DNA from: Malachius bipustulatus
Taxonomy: Eukaryota; Arthropoda; Insecta; Coleoptera; Melyridae
Reading direction: 5' to 3'
Length of the DNA: 64,000 bases
Assembly (NCBI GenBank): GCA_910589415.1
Contig: OU342634.1
Coordinates: forward strand, 24,797,144 to 24,861,143
Shown here: in pieces, positions 34,201-40,520 of the stretch
How positions within the stretch are numbered: the first letter of the stretch is position 1
How the letters are laid out: each line of letters starts with the position of its first letter
Translations under genes and position numbers: made by a program
The notes under the pieces: generated by a model
Seen by the model: the letters and a program-made list of their open reading frames with translations, nothing else
What the model was told of the DNA's origin: nothing
Database searches by the model: none

Positions 34201-34259
34201 CACAACAAAGGACCGGTAAAACGGGCCTCTTTCCTGCCAGTTTTGTCGAAAGCTTCTGA
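16293..34259 (+). CDS. POSH: POSH / SH3RF: RING-type E3 ubiquitin ligase with four SH3 domains
   Basis: The nine coding exons are 16293-16711, 29648-29762, 29828-30063, 30134-30412, 30491-30852, 30913-31199, 31735-31901, 33578-33700 and 33968-34259. They join in frame to 759 residues with consensus GT-AG junctions. A RING finger (residues about 12-53: 'CSVC', 'CQHTFCRKC', 'CPEC') is followed by SH3-1 (about 128-185, split by intron 1), SH3-2 (from about 192), a Ser/Pro-rich linker, SH3-3 ('[10 protein letters not shown]...GWFKGT') and a conserved '[17 protein letters not shown]' block. SH3-4 sits at the very C-terminus ('ALYDY/APYPP...FVESF', then the stop). POSH proteins scaffold Rac, mixed-lineage kinases and JNK, and ubiquitinate partners in apoptosis and insect immune signalling. 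The length and order match the family (fly POSH is about 840 residues). Intron 1 is 12.9 kb and holds two mobile elements. The exon 5 acceptor at 30490 was chosen over one at 30448 because only it keeps the frame. Confidence 0.93.
16779..17752. repeat. Three-stem fold-back element in POSH intron 1
   Basis: The outer arms at 16779-16855 and 17662-17752 pair ('gattcaaaattcagtgcaaag' against its complement, plus 'gggcgtatttaccagcc'). The left end reads 'gtatacaagatgattc'; the right end, reversed, reads 'tatacagggtgattc'. Within are hairpin A (arms 16861-16968 and 17008-17106, nearly perfect over about 100 bases) and hairpin B (arms about 17109-17250 and 17458-17598, with a loop of about 200 bases). 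No transposase gene is present. It is non-autonomous and of uncertain class; the 'tacagggtg' end is shared with several other repeats in the window. Confidence 0.85.
17837..17841. repeat. Target site duplication of the BEL element, left
   Basis: 'aacta' directly precedes the left LTR and is repeated at 24984-24988 directly after the right LTR. Five bases is the usual duplication length for BEL/Pao integration. Confidence 0.85.
17842..18399 (-). repeat. BEL element 3' LTR (left end in window)
   Basis: 558 bases, with the same length and apparently the same sequence as 24426-24983. It begins TG and ends CA when read on plus. Since the element is on minus, this is its downstream LTR. The bases next to it (about 18400-18415; on minus a G-rich 'ggtgggcgg' run) probably act as the polypurine tract. 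Confidence 0.93.
18538..23706 (-). CDS. BEL/Pao Gag-Pol polyprotein with gag duplication and RNase H deletion
   Basis: One frame of 1722 codons. An N-terminal gag region of DUF1759 type ('[16 protein letters not shown]' near 150) is followed by two consecutive identical 117-residue blocks (about residues 243-359 and 360-476). CCHC-like zinc knuckles lie near 485-555 ('[13 protein letters not shown]', '[14 protein letters not shown]'). The aspartic protease has '[10 protein letters not shown]' near 619. RT shows 'VFDASAK', 'CDIRQMY' and the catalytic 'YVDD' near 1036. At about residue 1137 'KRSILSEVA' runs straight into '[11 protein letters not shown]'; full-length relatives have on the order of 150 residues between these motifs, including the RNase H active site. 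Integrase follows with a zinc-binding part, catalytic Asp in 'GVDYGGPF' near 1434, Asp in 'YSDCGTNF' near 1500 and Glu in 'GGLWESGVK' near 1540. A DUF5641-like C-terminus completes it. The likely initiator is the second Met ('MSNTLVGAN'). Confidence 0.93.
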   Translation of the reverse strand: MLILFSKMSNTLVGANASVSKFLTRLNSILTVVSAPIDEKSRFIVLAACDSASDLYNQVQEVDRNILITVESADKSALVVDVSSEIWKSYSGLLIEVDSVYFQIRAVQLSLESTQDTVVKSRHGSSESLNSRQSGAPALPPSASSHVKLPRIGIPTFDGSLRMWSVYYDLFRTLIHSNDSLAPIEKFQYLVSTLSKEPLTLVKHLPLTDDNYVIAFDTLVQRYQNERVLATCYWQAICNAPKITDSDSSQSLRELLNTFSENITALGQVSGVSLWDFTLFNWLLQKLDNATRKRFELQFASEEFPSYQDLHKFLSSQCRALESSLGNDLSPSAVVGKRSSVKSGGKVESRNSHAFLSTSITDSDSSQSLRELLNTFSENITALGQVSGVSLWDFTLFNWLLQKLDNATRKRFELQFASEEFPSYQDLHKFLSSQCRALESSLGNDLSPSAVVGKRSSVKSGGKVESRNSHAFLSTSSASSSKQSCFHCNGEHPISNCRSFLKLDPRKRFEAVKAARLCLNCFGPSHLVKQCPSSHSCKECAGRHHSLLHFVKLSNSDGAASHRVEPPPVASTVAMSSLPSFQDVRSRSRSNTTVLLATACIEVQDKWGNYQVVRSLIDSGSQSSFITDRCRKRLGLHLNRSSTPISCLGHVTLGSAQGSSDCIIRPVGVPSPTFKVSTLVLPNICGKLPSVDISPSKALDNLKLADPNWYTPGSVDVLLGADIFPNIVHGGYLSGSDNCPAAMNTTFGWVLLGTISSKVAGEVQACFASVDSTLEETLKAFWRVEEVPSVEVCSNEEQEAESLFVESHYREESGRFGVLLPFKDSKELPIFNDSLNVADRRLLALERRLSRLPHIRDMYVEFMKDYLEAGHMSLVPLESESANSYYIPHHCVFKDPGVSMSSDVSSLAPVSSKIRVVFDASAKASNNLSLNDTLLIGPKLQNDITSVLLRFRENKFVFTCDIRQMYRQILVGDSHRQYQLIRWRFSEKDPIRSYKLNTVTYGVSSSPYLAIRCLLQLAQENSEKFPLASKAIRLGLYVDDFAIGANQIEETLELRNQLISLLQLGQFELRKWSANNPQLLQDLPVEHCQQQSSNFDSESDFSVKILGLQWQSATDSFSFMVKSIDSPCTKRSILSEVALSWIKSSPHRWKTFVSNRVVHIQDRIPPDCWNHVRSGDNPADVASRGLLPEELVGASAWWAGPEFLRLPLESWPALVPIAPTSDVELEKRNIVLFATIEISDVDVLLKRFSSLRKIQGIIARCFRFTNNCRAVNRTTGALSVSELHAALMHIVRIVQSSVFSSELEKIRSGKPCAKYLQSLSPFIDDFGILRVGGRLLHSGLAFDAKYPALLPGRHRLVELLIDQIHRGNLHPGVNTTHYLLQQNFWILSARRVIRSYLSKCNRCFRTRPLSLEPPMGNLPVARVSQLKPFSCVGVDYGGPFPIVLSRYRGVKTSKAYLCLFVCFATRAIHLEIASDLSSETFLAALRRFVARRGRCSDIYSDCGTNFVGANKELNSNLKIAAEGEGIRWHFNPPSAPHFGGLWESGVKSVKTHMARVIGGQILTYEELNTFIVQIEAVLNSRPLCPISSDPNDLSALTPGHFLTLEPLSSVPDVNLSHLKISRLSRWQLVQRMQRDFWTRWRAEYLHNFHQRSKWSKTHLFESTDIGSLVLIKDELLSPLKWALGRIVSLHPGADGVARVASVRTTRGLCKRPLVKLCPLPNQ
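22281..22982 (-). repeat. Exact 351-base tandem duplication inside BEL gag
   Basis: The segment 22281-22631 is followed at once by a second copy, 22632-22982, with no difference that I can see. 351 bases is 117 codons, so the frame is kept and the polyprotein carries the block twice. The identity means either a very recent duplication or an assembly error. Confidence 0.9.
23720..24150 (-). repeat. Diverged tandem repeat in the BEL 5' leader
   Basis: Two copies of about 215 bases (about 23720-23936 and 23937-24150) share 'agggttatt', 'aagtacctaaccaagtga', 'gagttgaaaataaatt' and 'ataccgagtgtaccca'. They differ by several substitutions and small gaps, so the duplication predates this insertion and is probably a family feature of the untranslated leader. 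A role in packaging or translation would be speculation. Confidence 0.8.
24403..24419 (-). promoter_or_regulatory. Primer binding site, tRNA-Tyr
   Basis: On plus this reads 'tccggctcgaaggacca', which equals the 3' end of an insect tRNA-Tyr including CCA. On the minus (coding) strand it is therefore complementary to that tRNA and primes minus-strand DNA synthesis. It lies 6 bases from the 5' LTR, a spacing common in LTR elements. Confidence 0.85.
24426..24983 (-). repeat. BEL element 5' LTR (right end in window)
   Basis: This is the upstream LTR of the minus-strand element, 558 bases long. It is followed at 24984-24988 by the right copy of the 'aacta' target duplication. Promoter and polyadenylation signals of the element should lie here; no particular site was resolved. 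Confidence 0.93.
24989..26399. other. POSH intron 1, unassigned part
   Basis: AT-rich with a few short frames of no domain character. No exon with proper splice sites that would fit POSH was seen. A short poly-A tract lies near 25646-25658. Confidence 0.4.
26420..26890 (-). repeat. Dispersed 'acatgtccc' repeat, minus copy in POSH intron 1
   Basis: This shares, in the same order, 'aggatagta..taaaaagttaaaatagggacatgtaagccgtttttct', 'aaacaccaactgtaaaa' and 'cataactttgatatg' with 37020-37280. Reversed, it matches 45160-45430. Its right end ('agaccgcttcgaatgagct', 26847-26866) matches the left end of the 45160 copy ('cttattcgaagcggtct'). It is a non-coding dispersed element of at least 450 bases. 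Confidence 0.8.
26891..28726. other. POSH intron 1, unassigned part
   Basis: Very AT-rich, with runs of TTA/TAA near 27370-27430. No exon, RNA gene or repeat with clear ends was recognised. Confidence 0.4.
28727..29450. repeat. Inverted 37-base arms enclosing a non-LTR 3' tail
   Basis: 28727-28763 ('gaaccctatgctgcaacaac' core) is repeated inverted at 29414-29450. Between them lies an (ata)n tract at 28931-28957 followed by 'ctttattgcctaacag', the antisense of a non-LTR 3' end with a triplet tail. The interior fragment has probably inserted into, or been carried by, the fold-back element. Confidence 0.65.
28931..29010 (-). repeat. (ATT)n-tailed non-LTR 3' fragment
   Basis: An (aat)n run is followed by 'ctttattgcctaacag' and 'ccatttacaaggc'. 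The second copy at 32517-32580 has '(aat)n ctttattagcccaacagg' and 'cccatttacaggac'. Both look like minus-strand insertions of one short retroelement family ending in a triplet microsatellite. Confidence 0.55.
31902..33577. other. POSH intron 7
   Basis: This holds the (aat)n-tailed fragment at 32517-32580 and otherwise AT-rich sequence. No alternative exon was seen with coding character. The frame past 31901 into the intron ends at 31983 and would give a truncated POSH only if the intron were retained. Confidence 0.45.
32517..32620 (-). repeat. (ATT)n-tailed non-LTR 3' fragment, second copy
   Basis: 'aataat' units at 32517-32543 are followed by 'ctttattagcccaacagg' and 'acccatttacaggac', parallel to 28931-29010. 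It is an antisense insertion in POSH intron 7. Confidence 0.55.
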
Positions 34260-34540
34260 GCTGCCATATAATATTAATATGTTTATCTTCCTTTTAATTT
34301 TATTTGATATTATTAGCAATAATTATCGTTTTAGCTGCAATATTTCAATGGAGAAGTGTATCCGTAAATGACATTGCGTTTCTGAAATGCATTTATTTAT
34401 TGTGTAGATTAAGTAGATATATAACAGTGATTATTTATTTAGTATCTTAGGGGAATTTTGAGTTTAACTCTGAAGTGTTCAACATGTAAATAAATTAAAT
34501 TAGCCTGAATAAAAGTATGTGAATATAAAATTATTATTTA
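34260..34540 (+). terminator. POSH 3' UTR and polyadenylation region
   Basis: After the POSH stop the sequence is AT-rich. 'aataaa' occurs near 34491-34496 and again near 34508-34513, followed by a T/A-rich stretch. Either could serve as the polyadenylation signal, giving a 3' UTR of about 250 bases. Confidence 0.45.
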
Positions 34541-34614
34541 TTTTAAAGCTATATTACATCTAATCCATCCATTATATTCAAACAATCTTAGTATAAAAAA
34601 TAGATTTTCGTTTA

Positions 34615-35145
34615 TTTAACAAAAAAAAGTATAACAAGGTGAGTAAAATGAAGAAAGGCCTCTGTATAAGTGTTTTCGAGGTGGCCATGAAGACATTAAG
34701 ATGACGAATTGGATCCAGACACACCAACACATCAACAACTACTGATGAAAATATGGAAAAAGAGAAAAAAATGGTTATCGACACAGAAATGTGATCTCTG
34801 GTGAACACAATCTGAGAAGTCGCTGATGATGTTGGCATATCGATTGGCTTATGCCATGATTTTTTTTCGAATGTTTTGGGTAGGAACTTTTTTTTGTAAT
34901 ACAATTCATGGCCTTTGCACCACGATAATGCACCTACTCACACTTCATTGCTTGTTCCCGAATTTTTGGCCAAAAACATTACTGTAACGATGCCCCAGCC
35001 TCCATATTCGCCAGACATGGCTCTGTGTGAAAGAACTAAAGGCTATCCCAAAGGTCGAGTCTGAGAATGTGTGTCGAGGATTGGAAGATCGCTGGCACAA
35101 GTGCATAATATCTAATGGGGACTATTTTTCTGAACACACTTCATA
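34615..35145 (+). pseudogene. Mariner transposase fossil
   Basis: Plus-strand codons recall a mariner transposase. At 34665-34860 they include 'TDENMEKEKKM' and 'EVADDVGISIGLCH' (helix-turn-helix region). At 34912-35140 they include 'LHHDNAPTHTSLLV', 'MPQPPYSPDMAL', 'ELKAIPKVESE' and 'RWHKCIISNGDYF' (the C-terminal catalytic half with its DN and PYSPD motifs). There are in-frame stops, and the middle of the protein is missing between about 34870 and 34910. The remnant is inactive. Terminal repeats were not found. Confidence 0.8.
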
Positions 35146-35175
35146 TTTCTTAAAATATTACATTTATCTCTTTAA

Positions 35176-35414
35176 TACTCGGAAATTTTCAACGGGGGGG
35201 GGCTTTGCCCGGCCTTGATCCCCGTCACTCAACGGGGGGGCTTTGCCCGGCCTTGATCCCCTTCAAATCCTGAAATTCCTAAGGGAAGCGGAGTTGGAGA
35301 GGCTGCTTCAATGAAGGGAATATACTCCAAAGAAGCAGAGAAGAGGGGGCACAATAGATCTGTAATAGGTCGCAGCGCATCTGACACCCTCAATATCAAT
35401 ATATACTCGGAAAT
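35176..35414. mobile_element. SINE-like insertion with 13-base direct repeats
   Basis: 'atactcggaaatt' occurs at 35176-35188 and again at 35402-35414, as expected for a target site duplication of a retroposed element. The insert between (about 213 bases) begins with two tandem copies (35190-35229 and 35230-35261) of a unit containing 'ctttgcccggccttgatccc', preceded by 7-9 G. The copy is GC-richer than its surroundings. No RNA polymerase III box was recognised. Confidence 0.6.
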
Positions 35415-35711
35415 TCTATTTAGAAAATAGATGGTTATTTCCAAACAATGGATTTAAAAACTTTAATATCTACGTGTAATATATTACATGGGGGATATTG
35501 TGCGGGAACATTCAGTTTTAAGATTAATTTATTGTCAACTTTATTTTAGTTCTGCTTTTTTGCAAACAGTAAATTTTCTTTAATACAAAAAATATGGCTT
35601 TTTGTTTGTACACAGTTAAAAAAATAGACTGATGTTATTTTATAGATAATGTATTTTGACAATAACTAGATGCCCTAAGATTAAAATCCATTAATTTGTC
35701 TTCGGTAGACT
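35415..35711. other. Unassigned AT-rich spacer
   Basis: No gene or repeat was recognised between the SINE-like insertion and the pogo-type element. Confidence 0.4.
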
Positions 35712-36236
35712 GAAGTAGAGTCCAGCTAATCCGACCCCTCACTAATCCGAATATTCTCATAGTCCGAACAGCCCTCCAAAATTCTAAGGTAATTAATTAT
35801 TCTCCTAGTCCGAACAGAGATCCAAAAATATCCTTATAATCCAAACAGCGTACCTTTACATACATAGGTACATATTGATAAAATAATAGAATTGTGTGCG
35901 TGAGATAATATGTACTGTATATGTTTTAGCAGGCTGAACAAAATTGATGATTTCCAGGAAATACTAACGACTGAATAATTACCTGAATGGGGAATAGGTC
36001 CATTCAATCGAGAAAATTGTCTGTTCGAGCTGGTTTCTGTTCAGTCAGTCTTCTTTACTGTTTGGATATTTTTTCCGAATATTCATTAGTTTTCAGTAAT
36101 CCGCACACACTTGGAGTAATGATAAATTCACTAATCCGCACATTTTCGGACTAGTGAAATACTGGCTAGTCTGAATTTTCGCTACTCTGAACACCTATTT
36201 GTCTGCTATGATTCGGATTAGCGGGACTCTACTGTA
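35712..36236. mobile_element. pogo/Tigger-type MITE
   Basis: The terminal inverted repeats are 'agtagagtccagctaatccga' on the left (35713) and, reversed, 'cagtagagtcccgctaatccga' on the right (ending 36234). The right end is flanked by TA, the target of Tc1/mariner and pogo elements. The 'agtagagtccngctaatccga' end is characteristic of Tigger-like elements. The interior repeats 'taatccgaac', 'tagtccgaac' and 'taatccgcac' many times and has no transposase gene. Confidence 0.75.
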
Positions 36237-36522
36237 CCTACCTACTTTTAAACAAATTTGAAACATGCATTCATCAAATTCATAATCCACCCCCCCCTCA
36301 AAACAAAATCCTGTCCACAGCACTGTTTGTGACCTTGGTTACAAATAATAGTGAGTTGAAATAATAATTTATAGTTTTATAGCGTTTCTGTGGATCTGAC
36401 CAAACAAAAGTTTCGTATAGCTCTGATCGAATCGTCGCTCTCTATCACCATGGGGTCGTTAATTTTACTTTTTGGGGTAATCGAATTGGACCGTTGTAAA
36501 ATTGTACGGGGTTCCCGTGAAC
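36237..36522 (+). other. Short ORF region with a copy of the 39002 repeat end
   Basis: 36380-36410 ('ctgtggatctgaccaaacaa') is the inverted match of 39004-39034. A 103-codon frame starts inside it at 36390 and runs into the fold-back arm. Its first codons ('MDLTKQK') also start a frame next to the tRNA-like gene. The frame is probably a by-product of the repeats and not a gene. Confidence 0.35.
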
Positions 36523-37428
36523 GGGCTTATATGGGTGGGCCACGGTATACGAAACGGAAGATTATGGCCGTGTCTCTGGATTTTAGGATCTTTTTATTTT
36601 TGGAGTGGATAGAGACACGGCAGAGGTACGTTTTAAAATTATATTCATACTGTACAGGCTGTCCTAAAAGCATAAAACATATCAAAGTTATGTTTTTTTA
36701 AATGGAATGCTCCTATGTTATTGCATTTTTAGATTGTCTGAGAAGAGAAAATAAGATTGGCTTTTACAGTTGGTGCTTAAATTCAGAAGTTGTTGAATTT
36801 TAATAAACAATAAACAAGTGAAAAATCGTCATTTTTCAAGTTCATGGCCCTGTACAACGAAAACGGCTGAAGATAGAGAAAAACGGCTTACATGTCCCTA
36901 TTTTAACTTTTCATGTACTATCCTACGATGTAGATGAAATGTTTATACAGGGTGATAAAAAATTTGAAAAATTCTGAGATTTCTCCACGCGTCGCCAAAT
37001 AAAAAAATCAAAGAAAGTACAAATGTTTCCATACCACAGGATAGTACATAAAAAGTTAAAATAGGGACATGTAAGCCGTTTTTCTCTATCTTCAGCCGTT
37101 TTCGTTGTACAGGACCTTGAACTTGAAAAATGACGATTTTCACTTGTTTATAACTCAAAAACTTCTGAATTTAAACACCAACTGTAAAAGCCAATCTTAT
37201 TTTCTTTTTTCAGACAATCTAAAAATGCAATAACATAGGAGCATTCCATTTAAAAAAACATAACTTTGATATGTTTTATGCTTTTGGGACACCTGTACAT
37301 TATGAATATAATTTTAAAACGTACCTCTGCCGGGTCTCTATCCACTCCAAAAATAAAAAGATCCTAAAATCCAGAGACACGGCCATAATCTTCCGTTTCG
37401 TATACCGTGGCCCACCCTGTATTTATGC
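36523..37428. repeat. Long fold-back element, arms of about 400 bases
   Basis: The left arm (about 36523-36930) and right arm (about 37021-37428) are inverted copies with an estimated identity above 85 percent. They share 'gggtgggccacggtatacgaaacggaagatt' (in part), 'ggagtggatagagac', 'cataacatatcaaag'-type blocks and 'acatgtccctattttaac'. The spacer is about 90 bases. Each arm carries the dispersed repeat also found at 26420-26890 and 45155-45430. The right arm also overlaps the end of the minus frame at 37338-37850. Confidence 0.85.
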
Positions 37429-37443
37429 CCTCTCATTGATGAC

Positions 37444-37850
37444 CCCGATTTGCTTTGATGCAACATTTTTAATACATCGAGGTTAATTTTATTTCTCAAG
37501 ATATCCACGTTATAAGCACTGAAATCCAAATTAGCAGGAGTGAACTTCTTTTTATTATCAATCGCTATCAGCTCATTCAAGAAGGAACAATCTGGTTCAC
37601 ATTCACAGCAGGTTTTACTCGTTTCTTTCTGTGTAGGAGTGTTATTCTCATCCTGATCGCTTTCACTGCTGGTGCTCTCTCGTTTCTTAACGGAATCATT
37701 ATTACAACTGCAACACCTTGAATGGCAACACCTGCAACAACATTTACACTTCCTTCTCTTATTCTTGCATTTCTCCCTAACTTTACCGGTATTGATCCCT
37801 AAATTTCTAGTACAAACCATCTTATCTTCCATTTGTGGTTTAATCTGCAA
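37444..37850 (-). CDS. Cysteine-rich protein, possibly truncated by the fold-back element
   Basis: A minus-strand frame from 37850 reads a basic segment ('KCKNKRRKCKCCCRCCHSRCCSC'), an acidic Ser-rich segment ('STSSESDQDENN'), a second Cys cluster ('TCCECEPDC') and a helical-looking end ('NVDILRNKINLDVLKMLHQ'). From about 37430 on, the codons are those of the fold-back arm, so the native C-terminus was probably replaced or lies elsewhere. A good acceptor ('aagttgcag') precedes codon 3, so this could be an internal exon joined to the locus at 37963-38268. I do not recognise the family. Confidence 0.4.
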
Positions 37851-37962
37851 CTTATAATTATTATTATTACACTTCTTTAAACGATTAAACGATTAAACGC
37901 TTTGGCGACATCTGTGCAGCAGCAGCAGCAACAACGACAGCAATCACAGCACTCAGAATCGC

Positions 37963-38380
37963 TCAAGATAGGGCTTTAAGATTAAGATACTTCTCCGAGT
38001 CGTGCGACTTCGGTTTGACATTATCGACATATCTTCTGACCGGTGTCGGTGTCGTTGATTCATCATTAATCCAAGGCTCAAGTTCCTGAAAGTTCTTCCC
38101 GTGGTAACCTCCGGGTTTCACAGAACAAATACACTCAGGACATATTATTTCAAATGTTCCATTTTTATAAGGGCAATTATGTTCGACAGCTGCAGGTGGA
38201 GCAGGTGTTTGTTTGGTGGTTGTACGGATGAGGAGCGCTGTACACACGGTTATGTGAGCTCGGGTCACAACAGCACAACTTCTTACAAAAGGACTTCAAG
38301 GGGTGGCAACATTTACGGCTCACGCGCTGCCGGTTGTGGACTTGCTGTGGCGGCTTGTTATGGGTTTCTTTTAACACAAG
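37963..38380 (-). CDS. Cysteine-rich small gene or exon, unresolved frames
   Basis: Two minus frames look coding. One (38177-38377) has 'KCCHPLKSFCKKLCCCD' and then 'TCSTCSC'. The other (37963-38268) has 'CPYKNGTFEIICPECICSVKPGGYHGKNFQELEPW'. They may be two exons or one frame broken by a shift near 38190 ('acctgcag|ctgtcg' is a possible acceptor). The Cys spacing suggests a small secreted or metal-binding protein. No signal peptide was resolved and the family is unknown. Confidence 0.35.
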
Positions 38381-38880
38381 TATACCCCCACCAACGATTG
38401 AATTGTAGCTCCTAGAGATCGTATCTACCCTCGGATGGGGGGCCTATCTCTTGCTCGAGAGGACACGATGACGGTTTGGGTAGGGTGGGGTTGCAGGGAC
38501 AATAATTAGTGTCATCTCGTTCAGGGGGGTCATTCGGAGCGGATGGTCTGCTAGATATTTGGGTCATAATGTAACGAGAAACACGTAATGTAACAAGACT
38601 TATTAATCCAGGGATGATGATGATGATGGCAGTGATTCATGGGTCAGTAATTTTGAATATTTACAAAATATAAATAAAGATTATTTAATTATTAATGGTG
38701 ACACATTTTTGTTGGGATACAACAAAAATAATAAACTTGAAGTGACACTATTTTGACAGGGATTGTCGGTTTGTTTTTGAAAGGGAGGAGAGTTACAATG
38801 TGTGTATGTGTGAAAGAAGTTGCGACTGTTGAAACTGTAGCGACCACTCGTTCCTCGCTCCCACAAAGAGAGAAACAGCA
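38381..38880. other. Unassigned spacer with (gat)n
   Basis: A short (gat)n tract is at about 38612-38627. No gene was recognised; the overlapping frames at 38681-39023 are by-products of the tRNA-like sequence. Confidence 0.4.
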
Positions 38881-38919
38881 ACAACACATATAGCCGATCT
38901 GACCAAGACAATTGCAAGT

Positions 38920-38993
38920 GACCTGGGTGGTGTAGTGGTAAGCACACCTGACGCGTAATCAGGAGGTCTGGGGTTCGATTCCCCACTGGGCCA
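38920..38993 (+). tRNA. tRNA-Thr(CGT)-like gene or tRNA-derived SINE head
   Basis: The sequence folds as a tRNA. The acceptor 'gacctgg' pairs imperfectly with 'ctgggcc'. There is a D arm with an A-box-like 'tggtgtagtgg', and the anticodon stem 'cctga'/'tcagg' holds loop 'cgcgtaa' (anticodon CGT, Thr). The T arm is 'tgggg ttcgatt cccca' with a perfect B box. Position 33 is G where functional tRNAs have T, and the acceptor stem has one mismatch. A pseudogene or the head of a tRNA-derived SINE is therefore more likely than a working tRNA. 'tctttt' at 39001-39006 could terminate polymerase III. Confidence 0.55.
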
Positions 38994-39034
38994 CGAAACA
39001 CTCTTTTGTTTGGTCAGATCCACATAAACGCTAT

Positions 39035-40499
39035 AGTTTCATATACTTGGGAAGTGTTTCCGGACATTCTGTATGTTGTTTGTTGACTGTTTTAGTCTGA
39101 TCTGAACAATCAGCCTGCAAAATTTGGCCAAGCTTACAGTAAAGACCTGTATAAATAGATAGTACAATCTGTACTCCGATAAAAAAACCGTGTTCTCATA
39201 ATATCTGACAAAAAAATGGCCTGTGCATAGTAAACGTCATATAACGCAAATAAAAGCGAAACTGTCGAATTTGTGAATGTATTTTCAATTGTAAGATCCA
39301 ATTCTCTACTCAAACACAGGTGTCTAAACTAAACATATCATATTTATTTTTTTATCAGAAAACCTTGCATCAGTTGAAAAAAGTCAAGAGATCATATTTA
39401 CTCAGAAATGAAAGAGGATTTAAAAAATTATTTTATTTTTATAAAAAAGCAGTGGCGTACTTTTTTTTTTAAATATGAAGTGTAACGCGACTTGCATGAA
39501 CGCCACTGCCACAATAACTAAAAGTTATACGTTGGGAAATGCCTCTTGATGCATGGAAGGTGTACACAAATTTTCACGAAAATATCTTGATTGTTATCAA
39601 AGTTATTATTAAAAAACTATTTTTTTCTTGAAACTTCAACTCCCTGTAGTTAATTGAGCCTCTTAGGACATACATTTATACATACTTACTTTTTTTCTTA
39701 AAATGATCTCATCAATCACCCCCTGAATTTTCTTGGTTCATTTTAGATACAGATTTTTCATTTAGATTTATTTAGTAAATGACTACAAAATACAAACCCC
39801 GGCTCATTCGAACAGCAAGAATACAGGGGTGTATTCATCTTAAATGCGACACCTGTATAGGAGTTTTAGAGATCCAAACCTTGTGAGAAAAATTCTTTGG
39901 AGAGAAAACATCGGGCCATATTAGTCCACAAGTGGGATTTTCCCCCCGTTAAATAATGATTTATTTGAGTTTTAACTTTAGTTTCATTTGAACATTTCTT
40001 ATCACATGAACGGTCATCAGTTCACATGAAGGGATTGAAGGGTGTGTGCATTGGTTATGATGATCCTCCTTAAGATGATGCTACATGTAGAGTAATACCT
40101 AAATACTGAAAATAACTAGCAAATATATAAAAATGCACAATCATGATTAAAGACATTTTATTGTTTCATTTTTTTCTCGAGAAGCTCGAGTCTTTAGTAA
40201 AAAAATAATGTATAATGTATAGTTTTATACGGGTAAAGGTAAAAGGGAAATTTTTGGTGAGCGAGACTGAAAATATAGTGGATGATGATGATGCATAGCA
40301 TGCCATATTTACAGTCGAGCCACACATATAAAGTTTTACTACAAATGAAACATGTTATTTTTTCTTAAAGCATCCCCACAAGTTCCATAATAATTATCTT
40401 TTGATACGAATAAGAACATTCTAAACATTTAAGCATTTCAATTTGTATTCTATGTTCATGTATTATTAATAATGCCTGATTTAATTTGTTCTGCAAGGA
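39035..40499. other. Intergenic region with old repeat fragments
   Basis: 39650-39735 resembles 62290-62420 (a 'ccctgta' motif, then 'taggacatac', then 'tcaccccct'), marking a dispersed non-coding repeat. The 3' UTR of the zinc-finger gene probably ends near 40154, where plus 'ttttatt' gives AATAAA on minus. Nothing else was recognised. Confidence 0.4.
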
Positions 40500-40520
40500 A
40501 CACTCTTCACATTTTGGTAC

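Noticed and set aside
38920..38993. Fully functional tRNA-Thr
   Set aside because: G at position 33 and a mismatched acceptor stem argue against normal function, so it was kept as tRNA-like only.
38681..39023. Minus-strand frames containing 'GNRTPDLLITRQVC'
   Set aside because: This peptide is the conceptual translation of the tRNA-like sequence and its flanks, a common annotation artefact.
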